In this document: positions 47,501 to 56,395 of the stretch, piece after piece
Numbering within the stretch: the first letter of the stretch is position 1
Layout: the number at the start of each line of letters is the position of its first letter
Translations under genes and position numbers: made by a program
The notes under the pieces: model-generated
Seen by the model: only the letters and a program-made list of their open reading frames with translations
What the model was told of the DNA's origin: nothing
Database searches by the model: none
Source: Paludibacter sp.
GTDB taxonomy: Bacteria > Bacteroidota > Bacteroidia > Bacteroidales > Paludibacteraceae
Assembly: GCA_028692715.1 (NCBI GenBank)
Contig: JAQUWU010000011.1
Location: forward strand, 1 to 64,000
Reading direction: 5' to 3'
DNA length: 64,000 nt

Positions 47501-47883
47501 TTTTTTTGTAGTGAATAGGCCGAATTCATATCCCAGTTTACAAAAAATGCAGCCCGAAGTGGCTGGTATTTTTTTACGTCACTCGGAAGTTCGGTTTTAT
47601 TTTTATAAAATGAAGTTGGACGATGTTTTCGAAAATGATTTAAATGCTTTGCAAAAGCCTGAATTTCAGTTGCTGGAACTTTGACTTTTTCAGGTGAAGC
47701 ATTTAAGTTGGGAAATTTAGTTGCTTGGTAAGTCAATACTTTCAAATCATAGTTTCTTTTGTTTGATAATGAAAGCATTACAGATGTGAAAATTATAATT
47801 AAAAATACGAGTAAAATACGAGTAAACCAGATGAAACTTTTCCATCGTGTGGTTGATTCTGTCTGAAAAATTTGTTTTGGCAT
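44533..47883 (-). CDS. GH18-like / NodB deacetylase / GT2 glycosyltransferase fusion membrane protein
   Basis: This 1,116-residue protein joins three enzyme domains. A transmembrane segment (residues 17-40) precedes a GH18-type barrel (about 80-400) with FKGINIDFENLPKGSE near 208, carrying the D-x-E acid pair. A NodB polysaccharide deacetylase (about 490-690) has KIAITFDDGPNEDY and EIGNHTFTHPNLEI. After a membrane segment near 725 comes a GT2 domain (760-1000) with SVIVPAFNEELNA, IFVDDGSTDNT, CIDADTVLL, AEDCDLTLRLLRSGY and IKQRIRWSFGMM (QxxRW), then C-terminal membrane helices. GT2 would polymerise a beta-linked amino sugar in the cytoplasm while the outer domains cut and de-acetylate it. That combination fits poly-N-acetylglucosamine-like export, an inference. 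No pga-type partners are adjacent. Confidence 0.85.
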   Translation of the reverse strand: MPKQIFQTESTTRWKSFIWFTRILLVFLIIIFTSVMLSLSNKRNYDLKVLTYQATKFPNLNASPEKVKVPATEIQAFAKHLNHFRKHRPTSFYKNKTELPSDVKKYQPLRAAFFVNWDMNSAYSLQKNVNKLNMVLPEWSFVSGAKGAFIQKVDVNALNLLRKNKLAIVPMLSNYYKNQWNGDSINIVMQDKQKRHLLISRIMDFLDHFSFKGINIDFENLPKGSEANLLAFSKDLHNTLSAEGYLTTIDLPVSTQPDMYKKLADYYDFIFLMAYNEHSPEGLPGSISSLSFVENSLDIAMHEIPSNKIILGLGAYGFDWQKGMPGKKISYQNIVSLAKEHDGQLQFDFDQSDLTLHYYDNEGKEHEAHCNDAVGIFNIMRTAEDYAAGGVALWYLGSEDYRIWDFYSRSLNLDTLQRKPYKLKNIEDIDAISSVNYDGNGEVLEILSEPTPGKTLFEQNDSDKLITNEKYLVLPSSYLLKRYGANASKKIAITFDDGPNEDYTPQILDILKKKHVPATFFVIGINIENNIPLIKRIYKEGHEIGNHTFTHPNLEITSDDRERIELRSTRLLLESILGHSTILFRPPYNTDAEPKNLFQMRSLAVANNENFISVTSFIDPNDWEEDIPSDSIVARAIEHQKAGNIILLHDAGGNRTQTIKALPQIIDYYRSHGYSFVTVSSLMGKTRDEVMPIVQQQLQFSENLDYIFFFITFIWEHFLHGFFVVAIVLIVFRLLSIALMAILQHRREKGHSRLLLPNFSPKVSVIVPAFNEELNAVQTIESLLKSNYNQLEIIFVDDGSTDNTFSKVSAVFAGNDKVRVFTKPNGGKAAALNYGIQHSSGEIMVCIDADTVLLVDAISLLISCFTDKKVGAVAGNVRVGNKLNLITNWQSIEYTTSQNFDRRAFDYINAILVVPGAIGAFRKEALEMVQGFTTDTMAEDCDLTLRLLRSGYTIRTCNEALALTEAPESLKMFIKQRIRWSFGMMQSFWKHRDLLFSFRKPNIGWVALPNLLIFNFIIPFFSPLVDIMFIAGLFTHAALEYGLIYLFYYIVDCVISSLAYKYDHQKFSIQMTWLLFIQRFVYRQLLFYVLLKAYLKAIKGEMAIWGVLKRTGSLKN

Positions 47884-48036
47884 ATAATGGATTTTAAACT
47901 ACAAAATTCATATAAAATTTGCATATTGAACAGATTTTTTAGAGAATATATAATTGCTTTTTAATATTTTATATTTAGCTGTATGAAATAACATATAATT
48001 TTGCTATCGAGAGACATTAACTAAAAATACAAAAAG

Positions 48037-48061
48037 AGGATGAACTTAAAAAGTCCATCCT
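48037..48061 (-). terminator. Terminator after rlmD
   Basis: AGGATGAACTT at 48037-48047 and AAGTCCATCCT at 48051-48061 form an 11-bp stem with one wobble pair and a 3-nt loop. On the - strand it is followed by a T-rich tail. It lies 25 bases after the rlmD stop. Confidence 0.8.
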
Positions 48062-48086
48062 TTAAAATAGTAATTCGCAAAAACAT

Positions 48087-49496
48087 TTATCTTTTCACCA
48101 GCAACACCACGTTTTCAACATGATGCGTATGTGGGAACATATCAACAGGTTGAATAGCCGTAACTTTATAATTCTCATCCAATAAGTTGAGGTCGCGTGC
48201 TTGTGTGGCTGGATTACAACTTACATAAACAATGCGTTTTGGGGCTGCAAAAAGTATCGCTTTAATGACATCATCGTGCATACCCGCACGTGGTGGGTCA
48301 GTGATGATAACATCCGGTTTGCCATGTTTTTCTATAAATGCAGCATTGAGTATGTCTTTCATATCACCTGCATAAAACATCGTATTTTCGATATTATTCA
48401 GTTTCGAATTTACAAACGCATCTTGAATGGCTTCGGGAACATATTCAATACCTATAACTTGTTTTGATTGATGTGCAATAAAATTGGCAATCGTTCCGGT
48501 TCCTGTGTAAAGATCGTAAACCAGTTCATCCCCTGATAGTTGTGCAAAGTTACGTGCAACTTTATATAATTCGTATGCCTGTTCTGAATTGGTTTGATAA
48601 AATGATTTCGGACCGATTTTGAACTTTAGTCCTTCCATTTCTTCGTAAATGCATTCATTACCTTTAAATACTAACACTTCCTGATCGGTAATAGTGTCAT
48701 TTGCTTTTGAGTTTACAACGTATAAAAGTGACGTGATTTGTGGAAATTTGTCGGCAATATGTTGCAGAAGTGCATTTTGAGCTTCTTTGTCTTCGTAAAA
48801 GAAAATCATAATCACCATCAATTCGCCCGTAGAAGTCGTACGTACCATCATAGTGCGTAAGAATCCTTCCTGATTACGTAAGTCAAAGAATGTCAATTCT
48901 TTTTCGAGAGCGTAACGCCTGACTTCATTTCGAATTTCGTTTGAATCTTCGGTTTGTAACCAGCATTTGTTAATGTCCAATACTTTGTCAAAAGCTCCCG
49001 GAATATGAAATCCCACTGCATTCATCGTGTCAAACACTTTTCCTTCGGCAATTTCTTCATTGGTACGCCAACGTTTATTGGAGAAAGTAAATTCCAGTTT
49101 GTTGCGGTAGAATTCAGTTTTCGTAGAGCCAATTATCGGAGTAATTTCAGGTAATTCAATTTTTCCTATACGCGTCAGATTATCAACAACTTGTTTTTGT
49201 TTGTATCTGATTTGTTCGGAGTAGGGGAGAATCTGCCATTTACAACCACCACAAATTCCGTAATGTTCACACACAGCTTCAGTCCTTTTTTCAGAGAAAC
49301 TATGAAAATGAATTGGTCGCGCTTCCATAAAATGGCTTTTCTTGCGGGTTACCTGTAAGTCGACCACATCTCCCGGAACAACAAATGGAACGAAAACTAC
49401 TATGTCATTTACTTTTGCTATTGCTTTGCCTTCTGCGGCAATATCGGTTATGGTTACTTGAGAAAGTATGGGAAGGGGTTTTTTATTTTTTGCCAT
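48087..49496 (-). CDS. rlmD: 23S rRNA (uracil-C5)-methyltransferase, RlmD/RumA type
   Basis: This 469-residue SAM-dependent enzyme methylates uracil in 23S rRNA. An N-terminal TRAM domain (about residues 10-70) precedes the iron-sulfur cluster motif CEHYGICGGCKWQ near 82. The methyltransferase core has DLYTGTGTIANFIAHQSKQVIG near 330, DVIITDPPRAGMH near 402 and the catalytic Cys in IVYVSCNPATQARDL near 430. RlmD, RlmCD and TrmA-like proteins share this layout; the cluster and TRAM domain favour the Rlm types, and position U1939 is only the default guess. It starts about 140 bases downstream of the hairpin that follows yqeY. Confidence 0.92.
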   Translation of the reverse strand: MAKNKKPLPILSQVTITDIAAEGKAIAKVNDIVVFVPFVVPGDVVDLQVTRKKSHFMEARPIHFHSFSEKRTEAVCEHYGICGGCKWQILPYSEQIRYKQKQVVDNLTRIGKIELPEITPIIGSTKTEFYRNKLEFTFSNKRWRTNEEIAEGKVFDTMNAVGFHIPGAFDKVLDINKCWLQTEDSNEIRNEVRRYALEKELTFFDLRNQEGFLRTMMVRTTSTGELMVIMIFFYEDKEAQNALLQHIADKFPQITSLLYVVNSKANDTITDQEVLVFKGNECIYEEMEGLKFKIGPKSFYQTNSEQAYELYKVARNFAQLSGDELVYDLYTGTGTIANFIAHQSKQVIGIEYVPEAIQDAFVNSKLNNIENTMFYAGDMKDILNAAFIEKHGKPDVIITDPPRAGMHDDVIKAILFAAPKRIVYVSCNPATQARDLNLLDENYKVTAIQPVDMFPHTHHVENVVLLVKR

Positions 49497-49632
49497 GAGA
49501 GAATGTTGATAATCGTCTTAATTACAATTGATAAGTATTGGATTGAAATTATAGAACAAAAGTACTATTTTAATTCGTATTAAACGAAACTATAATATAA
49601 GCTACAAATTGCTGTTTTATATTGATGTATGC

Positions 49633-49684
49633 AAAAAGTGTTTCTATTATTCAATGTTGATATTGAATAATAGAAACACTTTTT
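49633..49684 (-). terminator. 23-bp-stem terminator after yqeY
   Basis: The 23-base arms at 49633-49655 and 49662-49684 are perfectly complementary with a 6-nt loop (49656-49661), and the stem ends are A/T runs. It begins 15 bases after the yqeY stop on the - strand and marks the end of the division-gene direction. Confidence 0.88.
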
Positions 49685-49698
49685 AAGAGTAATTGAAA

Positions 49699-50154
49699 TT
49701 ATTTTGCCAGCAAAGCTTTTACTTTATCGGAAATAAGTTTCCCTTCGGTTTTTCCAGCTAATTGTTTGGAGGCTGCGCCCATTACTTTCCCCATATCCTG
49801 AGGCCCGGTTGCTCCAACCTGAGCAATGATGGCTGAAACGGCTGATTCTAATTCAGCATCTGTCATTTGTGTTGGCAGGTATTTTTCAATAACAGCTGCT
49901 TCAGCTAATTCAATTTCGGCGAGTTCTGGTCGGTTTTGTTCAGAGTAAATTTGAGCTGATTCTTTGCGCTGTTTTATCATTTTCTGAAGAATTTTTACGG
50001 CAACATCGTCAGCCAGGTTTCCATCGCTACCTTTTGCTGTCTTAGCTTCAATAAACTCTTTTTTCATGCCGCGTAATGCTTCTAACGCCACTTTATCACG
50101 GGCTAACATGGCTGTCTTAATATCGCCACTTACTTTGTCAAATAGTTCGTTCAT
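49699..50154 (-). CDS. GatB/YqeY domain protein
   Basis: This 151-residue helical protein matches the YqeY family, which has the C-terminal tRNA-recognition fold of GatB. Markers are LRGMKKEFIEAKTAKGSDGN near residue 30, KILQKMIKQRKESAQIYSEQ near 50 and ATGPQDMGKVMGAASKQLAGK near 115. A role in tRNA amidation or tRNA handling is suspected but not established. It follows ftsZ in the same direction with a gap of about 115 bases, an arrangement common in Bacteroidetes. Confidence 0.92.
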   Translation of the reverse strand: MNELFDKVSGDIKTAMLARDKVALEALRGMKKEFIEAKTAKGSDGNLADDVAVKILQKMIKQRKESAQIYSEQNRPELAEIELAEAAVIEKYLPTQMTDAELESAVSAIIAQVGATGPQDMGKVMGAASKQLAGKTEGKLISDKVKALLAK

Positions 50155-50268
50155 TTTGTATTTTTTGTTGAATAGTTAATCAGTAAAATATTTAATTGGT
50201 TAACTAATCATTTTTTTTAATCTCTCACTTACTCTCTCCTCTTGGAGTGGTAGGGTGAGGTGTTGATT

Positions 50269-51558
50269 TTATTTAAATAGTTTTCTTTTCCAGGCCGGAA
50301 TATTTTCTACTTTTTCCAGCGTAGTTTCATCTTCCAAATCGTCCAAAGTGAATATAGGAAGATCTTCTTCTTGTTCCGGTTCAGTTTGTAGTCCCTTTCC
50401 ATAATACTGTTCCATTATTTTGTCTGTATTAGGTTTTTTAGGTTCATCTGTTTCTTCATCTACATCCGATGTTTCAGTGTCACTTTCCTCACATTTCGGA
50501 GTCTCATAATACTTTTTCGATTCGGCACTATGAATATGCTTGTGAGCTTTAGCAACAGAAGGTGGCATTCCCGGAATATCACTAACATCAAATCCGGTTG
50601 CAATCAGCGTGATTTTTACATTTTCTTTTAAATCGTCATCGAAACTTGCACCCCAGATAACTTGAACGTTTTCACCTACAGTCGACATAAATGAATGAAT
50701 TTGTTCTACTTCTTCCATCCTAATCTGTTCAGTTGAAGAACAATACAAACTCAACAGAATTTTACTTGCGCCACTAACATCATTTGTGTTAAGCAATGGA
50801 GAGTTCAATGCATCTTCAATTGCTTTTGTAATTCTGTTTTCGCCGGATGCATAACCTGTGTTCATTATAGCTACATTTCCGTCTTTCATGATGCTGTACA
50901 CATCGGCAAAGTCAGTGTTTATATAACCGGGAACTGTGATAATTTCGGCAATTGCTTTCGCTGCATTTGTTAATACATCATCCGCTTTGGCAAATGCATT
51001 CGAAAGCTCTAAATCGGGATAAATCTGTTTTAGTTTTTCATTGTTTATTACCAAAATAGCGTCGACATGTTCGCTCAATGCAGCAACACCTTCAAGTGCC
51101 TGACGAATTTTCATATTTCCTTCAAAAGCAAAAGGAATGGTTACAATACCCACTGTCAGAATTCCTAAATCATGCGCTGCTTTCGCCACTACAGGAGAAG
51201 CACCTGTTCCGGTTCCACCACCCATTCCGGCAGTAATAAAAACCATTTTGGTATTGTCCTGAAGTATGTTTTGGATTTTATCGATTGATTCTTCGGCTGC
51301 TTTTTTTGCAACCTCAGGTCTCCCCCCAGCTCCAAGCCCTTCAGTAGTGACCGCTCCCAACTGAATTTTCGTCGGGACAGGTGACTTAGCCAATGCCTGA
51401 TTGTCGGTGTTACAAACAACGAATGAAACATCCGTAATACCCTGACGATACATATGATTGACAGCATTTCCGCCACCACCGCCAACTCCAATAACTTTAA
51501 TAATTGAACTGTCGATTAATGGCAATTCTAAAGGCAAACTTTCGTCTAAATATCCCAT
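50269..51558 (-). CDS. ftsZ: Cell division GTPase FtsZ
   Basis: FtsZ polymerises at mid-cell to form the division ring. The 429-residue product starting at 51558 begins [12 protein letters not shown]; an ATG at 51609 would overlap ftsA and is unlikely. Features are [16 protein letters not shown] near residue 26, the tubulin signature [13 protein letters not shown] near 108, [17 protein letters not shown] near 210 and the variable acidic linker from about 325. The linker ends in the conserved C-terminal peptide [10 protein letters not shown], which binds FtsA. It lies 31 bases after the ftsA stop. Confidence 0.97.
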   Translation of the reverse strand: MGYLDESLPLELPLIDSSIIKVIGVGGGGGNAVNHMYRQGITDVSFVVCNTDNQALAKSPVPTKIQLGAVTTEGLGAGGRPEVAKKAAEESIDKIQNILQDNTKMVFITAGMGGGTGTGASPVVAKAAHDLGILTVGIVTIPFAFEGNMKIRQALEGVAALSEHVDAILVINNEKLKQIYPDLELSNAFAKADDVLTNAAKAIAEIITVPGYINTDFADVYSIMKDGNVAIMNTGYASGENRITKAIEDALNSPLLNTNDVSGASKILLSLYCSSTEQIRMEEVEQIHSFMSTVGENVQVIWGASFDDDLKENVKITLIATGFDVSDIPGMPPSVAKAHKHIHSAESKKYYETPKCEESDTETSDVDEETDEPKKPNTDKIMEQYYGKGLQTEPEQEEDLPIFTLDDLEDETTLEKVENIPAWKRKLFK

Positions 51559-51589
51559 ATATTTTGTGCTTAAATTATTTATAAATAAA

Positions 51590-52855
51590 TTAAAGTTTTG
51601 TTTCTTCACTAAAAAAGTCGAAAATGCGATTCGTTAGTTTTTCGCCAAGTCCTTTTCCGGGAATTTTTGCTTTTTTCTTTGGTTGCTCAATTGCAATTTC
51701 TTCAGGATGTTGTTTTATATATTCATCCGTAAGAATTATTGTTCCAACAAGTTGGGCAAATATCGGATCTCCATATTTATTGTTAGTGTCATTTGATAAC
51801 CAGTCAGAATGATCGCCAAACCTTGGATTTATTCCTGTTCTTTCTTCGATAAATTCAATCAGATTATTCAGTTTAGATCCTCCGCCAGTGATAATAATAC
51901 CCTCCTCCAATGTAAATTCCAAATTTGATATTACATCAAAAATCGGCTGTAAAATTTCTTCTAAGCGTGCTTCAATAATGGTAGAAAGGAATTTAGTTGA
52001 TATGCGAACTGGTACACCCGATTCATTCTCTGACGGAATCTGAACATACATGGGATTTTCAACCAGACGTTCTAATGCATATCCTTTAAGACACTTTAAT
52101 TTTTCTGCATGCTCTTCGCTGATACCAAGTTCCTGAATATCTTTTGTGATATTTTTTGCGCCAAGTGGCACTACTAATAGATGTTGTAAAATGCCGTCAT
52201 TATAAACGCCTAAGGTTGTGGTTGTCGCTCCAAAATTTATAATGGCGCAACCAGCTTCGCGTTCATGATCTTCTAAAACAACAGTTGATATAGCTTCAAT
52301 AGCTAACGGACTATATCCCATGATAATTCCGGTACGATCAAAGCAGCGTTCCAGTTCTTTTTTGATAATTGAATGACCCAGTATAATATTGTAATTTGCA
52401 GTAATCTGTACCGCTTTTTTCCCAACAGGTTCATCTTGTCTGTTTCCATCAAGAATATAGGATATGGGTATAACATCTAATACATCAATATTTTCACGTT
52501 GAATACTTTTTTCACACTCATTCAACATGTCAGCCAATAAATCATCAGTTACGATATTCGATTTTCCGACGAATCTGCTGATAGTGTGAGTTTTGTGCTT
52601 CATGCTTTTAGCGCCCAAGCATACTGATACCTGTGTGATCTCAGGGATTCTTGCACTATTTTTTAATAATTTCAGCAATTCACTCACTTTGTACGATGCG
52701 CCTGTGGGTTTATCTACAATACCCCATTTTACATCATCAGAAACCTTCGATTCTTCTGATAAAATTCTTATTTCACCACTATCAAGAACTTCACCAGCCA
52801 TAACCGATATCTTTGAACTGCCAAAATCTATTGCAATAAGTTTAGTTGAATTCAT
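51590..52855 (-). CDS. ftsA: Cell division protein FtsA
   Basis: This 421-residue actin-like ATPase tethers FtsZ to the membrane. It has the ATPase phosphate loops IAIDFGSSKISVMAGE near residue 7 and CAIINFGATTTTLGVYNDG near 202, and GIIITGGGSKLNNLIEFIEE near 312. The C-terminal amphipathic tail is LGEKLTNRIFDFFSEE. It overlaps ftsQ by 4 bases (ATGA), showing coupled translation. Length is normal. Confidence 0.95.
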   Translation of the reverse strand: MNSTKLIAIDFGSSKISVMAGEVLDSGEIRILSEESKVSDDVKWGIVDKPTGASYKVSELLKLLKNSARIPEITQVSVCLGAKSMKHKTHTISRFVGKSNIVTDDLLADMLNECEKSIQRENIDVLDVIPISYILDGNRQDEPVGKKAVQITANYNIILGHSIIKKELERCFDRTGIIMGYSPLAIEAISTVVLEDHEREAGCAIINFGATTTTLGVYNDGILQHLLVVPLGAKNITKDIQELGISEEHAEKLKCLKGYALERLVENPMYVQIPSENESGVPVRISTKFLSTIIEARLEEILQPIFDVISNLEFTLEEGIIITGGGSKLNNLIEFIEERTGINPRFGDHSDWLSNDTNNKYGDPIFAQLVGTIILTDEYIKQHPEEIAIEQPKKKAKIPGKGLGEKLTNRIFDFFSEETKL

Positions 52856-53658
52856 AATTTATTCGGAATAATACTGTCATTTAATACTTTTGCTACCATT
52901 TTCGGGAGCCTGGGTTCTTCACCTACTTTTGTACAAACTACCTGATTTTTGTACTGTAAGTCAATTCTTTCATACCTGTTCCAACCAAATTCATTGAAGC
53001 CGTACACATACAGTTTTCTTAATTTTTCGAGTTTTGATGTATAATTAGCCAATGTTCCCAATACAATAATTGCATCTCCAACACGGGGAACGAGTTCGAT
53101 TTTCAAATTATCACAAACATAGATTTGTTCTATTTGAGCATTCCAGAAAGGATTTTCATCAAGGAATGTTACAAAATCGAATAACTTACCTGTAGCAAAC
53201 GAAACAGTTACTCTGCCAGAAACAACCGGAACGTAGGCCGCAAAATTAGGAGAAACGGGCATTATTTTCCTGTCGGCATCCACATAATAACTTCCCATAC
53301 CTACCACCCGAAATTTTGGAATGCGTTGTTTAATGTTGATTTTTACAAGCCCTGAAGGTGATTTAAAACATTCAGCACACTTAATCATCTTATTTTTGTG
53401 CAAAATTTTTTCAATCGATTCTGATTTTATTCTTTTCAAGGATTTACCAATCGGATTCAAACTGTTTTGATCTAAAATTACAGCAACTTCTGTTTGGCTG
53501 ATTAATTTGCTTTTTTCACTATCCGATATAGAGATTTCAAACTCAGTACAAACCTTTTCTTCCTTGTTTACAGAAAAATACCACATTGTAAACACAATAA
53601 AACACAACATAAGTATCATGCTGAAAGATAACAATGTGTATTTTATAACAGTTTTCAT
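52852..53658 (-). CDS. ftsQ: Cell division protein FtsQ/DivIB
   Basis: This 268-residue single-pass membrane protein has a short N-terminal cytoplasmic part, a transmembrane helix (LLSFSMILMLCFIVFTMWYF at residues 9-28) and a periplasmic POTRA/FtsQ domain. It links the early ring to the FtsW-FtsI synthase. It is identified mostly by position between murC and ftsA, its size and topology; sequence motifs such as KRIKSESIEKILHKNKMIK near 80 fit the POTRA region. It overlaps murC and ftsA by 4 bases each. Confidence 0.88.
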   Translation of the reverse strand: MKTVIKYTLLSFSMILMLCFIVFTMWYFSVNKEEKVCTEFEISISDSEKSKLISQTEVAVILDQNSLNPIGKSLKRIKSESIEKILHKNKMIKCAECFKSPSGLVKINIKQRIPKFRVVGMGSYYVDADRKIMPVSPNFAAYVPVVSGRVTVSFATGKLFDFVTFLDENPFWNAQIEQIYVCDNLKIELVPRVGDAIIVLGTLANYTSKLEKLRKLYVYGFNEFGWNRYERIDLQYKNQVVCTKVGEEPRLPKMVAKVLNDSIIPNKL

Positions 53659-55076
53659 AGAATGTTGCTAACTTGAGTAATATCTTCAGAATTGTTTTTT
53701 AGAACTGCTTGAGATTTTAAAAGGTCTTTGATTTTTGGAACCATTTTATCAATATCTCCGGCACCAAATGTTACTAAAACCTCCATTTTTTTGTCTTTCA
53801 GCAAAGCTAGTAAATTTTCATTCGAGCAACGAACTTTATTCTGAAGTTTAACTTCGTTCAATATCAAGTCGGACGATACTCCATCAATAGGTAGCTCACG
53901 GGCTGGATAGATATCCAACAGAATTAGTTCATCTAGTTGTGATAATGCATTCGCAAATTCAGATGCAAAATCACGGGTACGTGTGTATAAATGCGGTTGA
54001 AAAATCCCCGTGATTTTTTTTTCAGGATATAAATTTCGTATCGATGAAATACTGGCTTTCAATTCGCTGGGGTGATGCGCATAGTCATCCATATAGACAA
54101 TGTCGTTTGATTTGTAAACCGTATTGAAACGACGATATATTCCGGAAAACGAAGAAATGCCTGTTCTTATTTCTTCTGATGAAACACCGTTGAGCCATGC
54201 CATTGCCATTGCAGCCACACTGTTTTCAACATTTATTCGCACAGGAACTCCCAGACGAACGTCATTAATTCTATCTGTCGGAGTCACAAAATCGAAACGA
54301 ATTTCTCCTTTTTCAGAACGAATATTTTCTGCCGAAAAATCGCCTCCTTCATCCATTGAATAGGTATAAAGTTTCACTCCTTTTTGTAGTTGGGGAACAA
54401 TGTCAATTCCTTTGCGCATAATTAATGCACCCCCGGGACGTATCAATGAAGTGAAATGCTCAAAACTTTCACGAAAAGCGGTTGCATTTTTATAGATATC
54501 TAAATGGTCAGGATCTGCCGAAGTTATTACTGCCATATAGGGTGAAAGTTGATGGAACGAACGATCGTACTCATCTGCTTCTATCACTACTAAATTACTT
54601 TCTTTTGAAATAAGTAAATTTGTGTTGTAATTATTAGCAATTCCACCTAAAAAAGCACTGCACGAAACTCTTGATTGATAGAGCAAATGAGCTGTAATGG
54701 TTGATGTAGTTGTTTTCCCGTGAGTACCGGCAATGCAAATTCCTTTACTTTGACGGGTTATTTTTCCCAGTACTTCAGCTCGTTTTAGAATGCTGAAGTT
54801 ATTTTCTTTGAAATAAATTAGTTGCGGATGATTTTCCGGTATAGCTGGAGTCAATATTACCAATGTATTTTCGGCTTTAGTGTAGACAAAAGGTATTTGT
54901 TCAACTTCCTCTATAAAACTAATTTCAATCCCTTCGGCCTGTAATTCCGATGTTAGTTTAGTCTCAGTTCGGTCGTAACCAGCCACTTGAAAACCTTTAG
55001 CCCGGAAATAGCGAGCCAAAGCACTCATTCCAATGCCTCCAATTCCTAAAAAGTAAAATTTAATAAACTTGTTCAT
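53655..55076 (-). CDS. murC: UDP-N-acetylmuramate--L-alanine ligase
   Basis: This 473-residue Mur ligase adds L-alanine to UDP-MurNAc. The start at 55076 (MNKFIKFYFLGIGGIGMSAL) gives the standard N-terminus; a 15-residue upstream extension is unlikely. Motifs are GIGGIGMSALARY, the ATP site GTHGKTTTSTI near 115, EADEYDRSFHQL near 171, and HHPSELKASI near 340. Its C-terminus runs past the usual end with NSEDITQVSNIL. It overlaps the ftsQ start by 4 bases. About 105 bases separate it from murG, including an 8-bp tandem repeat. Confidence 0.96.
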   Translation of the reverse strand: MNKFIKFYFLGIGGIGMSALARYFRAKGFQVAGYDRTETKLTSELQAEGIEISFIEEVEQIPFVYTKAENTLVILTPAIPENHPQLIYFKENNFSILKRAEVLGKITRQSKGICIAGTHGKTTTSTITAHLLYQSRVSCSAFLGGIANNYNTNLLISKESNLVVIEADEYDRSFHQLSPYMAVITSADPDHLDIYKNATAFRESFEHFTSLIRPGGALIMRKGIDIVPQLQKGVKLYTYSMDEGGDFSAENIRSEKGEIRFDFVTPTDRINDVRLGVPVRINVENSVAAMAMAWLNGVSSEEIRTGISSFSGIYRRFNTVYKSNDIVYMDDYAHHPSELKASISSIRNLYPEKKITGIFQPHLYTRTRDFASEFANALSQLDELILLDIYPARELPIDGVSSDLILNEVKLQNKVRCSNENLLALLKDKKMEVLVTFGAGDIDKMVPKIKDLLKSQAVLKNNSEDITQVSNIL

Positions 55077-55132
55077 ATAAAATTTAAATCGAGTTAGGCT
55101 CTTATTTTTTTTCTTTACCAATCAATCAACTC

Positions 55133-55188
55133 ATCAACACATCAACACATCAACACATCAACATATCAACACATCAACACATCAACCA
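55133..55188. repeat. 8-bp tandem repeat at the murG-murC junction
   Basis: Seven tandem copies of ATCAACAC (units 4 and 7 slightly changed) run from 55133 to 55188. The last unit overlaps the murG stop codon (TGA, + strand TCA at 55182-55184). A repeat of this kind can gain or lose units by slippage, changing the murG-murC spacing. Confidence 0.9.
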
Positions 55189-56279
55189 ATTAACTTCAAT
55201 ACTTCTGCTGCAATTCGGTCAGCCGAATCTTTTTCAGCCAGTTTTAGTATATTATCACTCATGCTTTTTAATGCTAAGTCATCGTTTATAAGTTTCAACG
55301 CAGTTGAAACCAATTGTTCCTTTGCATCAATATCTTTTATCAGAATAGCAGCCTCTTTACGAACTAAAGCTAATGCATTTTGAGTTTGATGATCTTCAGA
55401 AACATTTGGCGACGGAACCAGAATAACCGGTTTTGCCAGCAAACAAAGTTCTGAAATAGAACTAGCTCCAGCGCGTGAAATAACTAAATCGGCTATTGAA
55501 TATGCATAATCCATTCTCGAAACAAAGTCGGTAACTAAGAATTCTGCTGAAGTGAATTCAGCTGAAGCTTTTTTTGCATCTTCAATATAAAATTTGCCGG
55601 TTTGCCAGATGATTTGCACCCCTGAGGTCGCCAGTTTTTCAAGATTTGCAATTATACTCTGATTAATAGTTCTTGCGCCGAGGCTTCCACCTACCACTAA
55701 AATAGTTTTTTTTGTTTTATCAAAACCAAAGAATTTATAGGCTTCGTCAGCTTTTGCATTTACCGAAAATAAATCCTGACGTACGGGATTTCCTGTAAGT
55801 ATAATTTTATCTTTCGGAAAAAATCGTTCCATTCCTTCGTAAGCCACACAAATCCGTTTTGCTTTTTTAGCTAATAATTTATTGGTGACACCGGCATATG
55901 AATTCTGCTCCTGAATTAAAGTTGGTACGCCAAAAGCAGCAGCAGCTCTCAAAGTAGGAGCACTGGCATATCCGCCAACTCCAATGGCAGCATCGGGTTT
56001 AAACCGTTTAATTATTTTTCGTGCTAAAATCAGACTATTCATCAAATTCCACAGAACTTTGACATTCCTAAGCATGTTTTTTCTGTCGAATCCACTTACC
56101 GGCAATCCTTCTATTGTGTAACCGGCAGCAGGTACACGTTCCATTTCCATTCTACCAATAGCACCTACAAATAAAAATTCGGCATCCGGAATTTGTTTTT
56201 TTAGTGCGTTGGCAATGCTTATCGCCGGAAAAATGTGTCCTCCGGTTCCTCCACCACTGATAATAAATTTTCGTTTCAT
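55182..56279 (-). CDS. murG: UDP-GlcNAc:lipid I N-acetylglucosaminyltransferase
   Basis: This 365-residue GT28 enzyme adds GlcNAc to lipid I to give lipid II at the inner leaflet. It has SGGGTGGHIFPAISIANAL near residue 7, the second-domain loop VVGGSLGARTINQSI near 195, and ISRAGASSISELCLLAKPVI near 262, which binds the UDP-sugar. Length is standard. The stop lies within the tandem repeat. The gene is 116 bases after the ftsW stop. Confidence 0.97.
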   Translation of the reverse strand: MKRKFIISGGGTGGHIFPAISIANALKKQIPDAEFLFVGAIGRMEMERVPAAGYTIEGLPVSGFDRKNMLRNVKVLWNLMNSLILARKIIKRFKPDAAIGVGGYASAPTLRAAAAFGVPTLIQEQNSYAGVTNKLLAKKAKRICVAYEGMERFFPKDKIILTGNPVRQDLFSVNAKADEAYKFFGFDKTKKTILVVGGSLGARTINQSIIANLEKLATSGVQIIWQTGKFYIEDAKKASAEFTSAEFLVTDFVSRMDYAYSIADLVISRAGASSISELCLLAKPVILVPSPNVSEDHQTQNALALVRKEAAILIKDIDAKEQLVSTALKLINDDLALKSMSDNILKLAEKDSADRIAAEVLKLIG

Positions 56280-56395
56280 ATAGCTGGTTTAGGGTTATTT
56301 TTCTTATTAAATACTTTATTCTAACCTTTTTAAAAAAATTATGTCAAAGATAATCATTTGACTTCATTATTTATTAAATTCAAACTAATTAATCT

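Noticed and set aside
50220-50262. Terminator between ftsZ and yqeY
   Set aside because: CTCTCCTCTTGGAG-type sequence has only a short weak stem and no T-run on the - strand, so I do not call it.
55133-55188. CRISPR array
   Set aside because: The units are 8 bp and directly adjacent with no unique spacers, and no cas genes are nearby. It is a simple tandem repeat.
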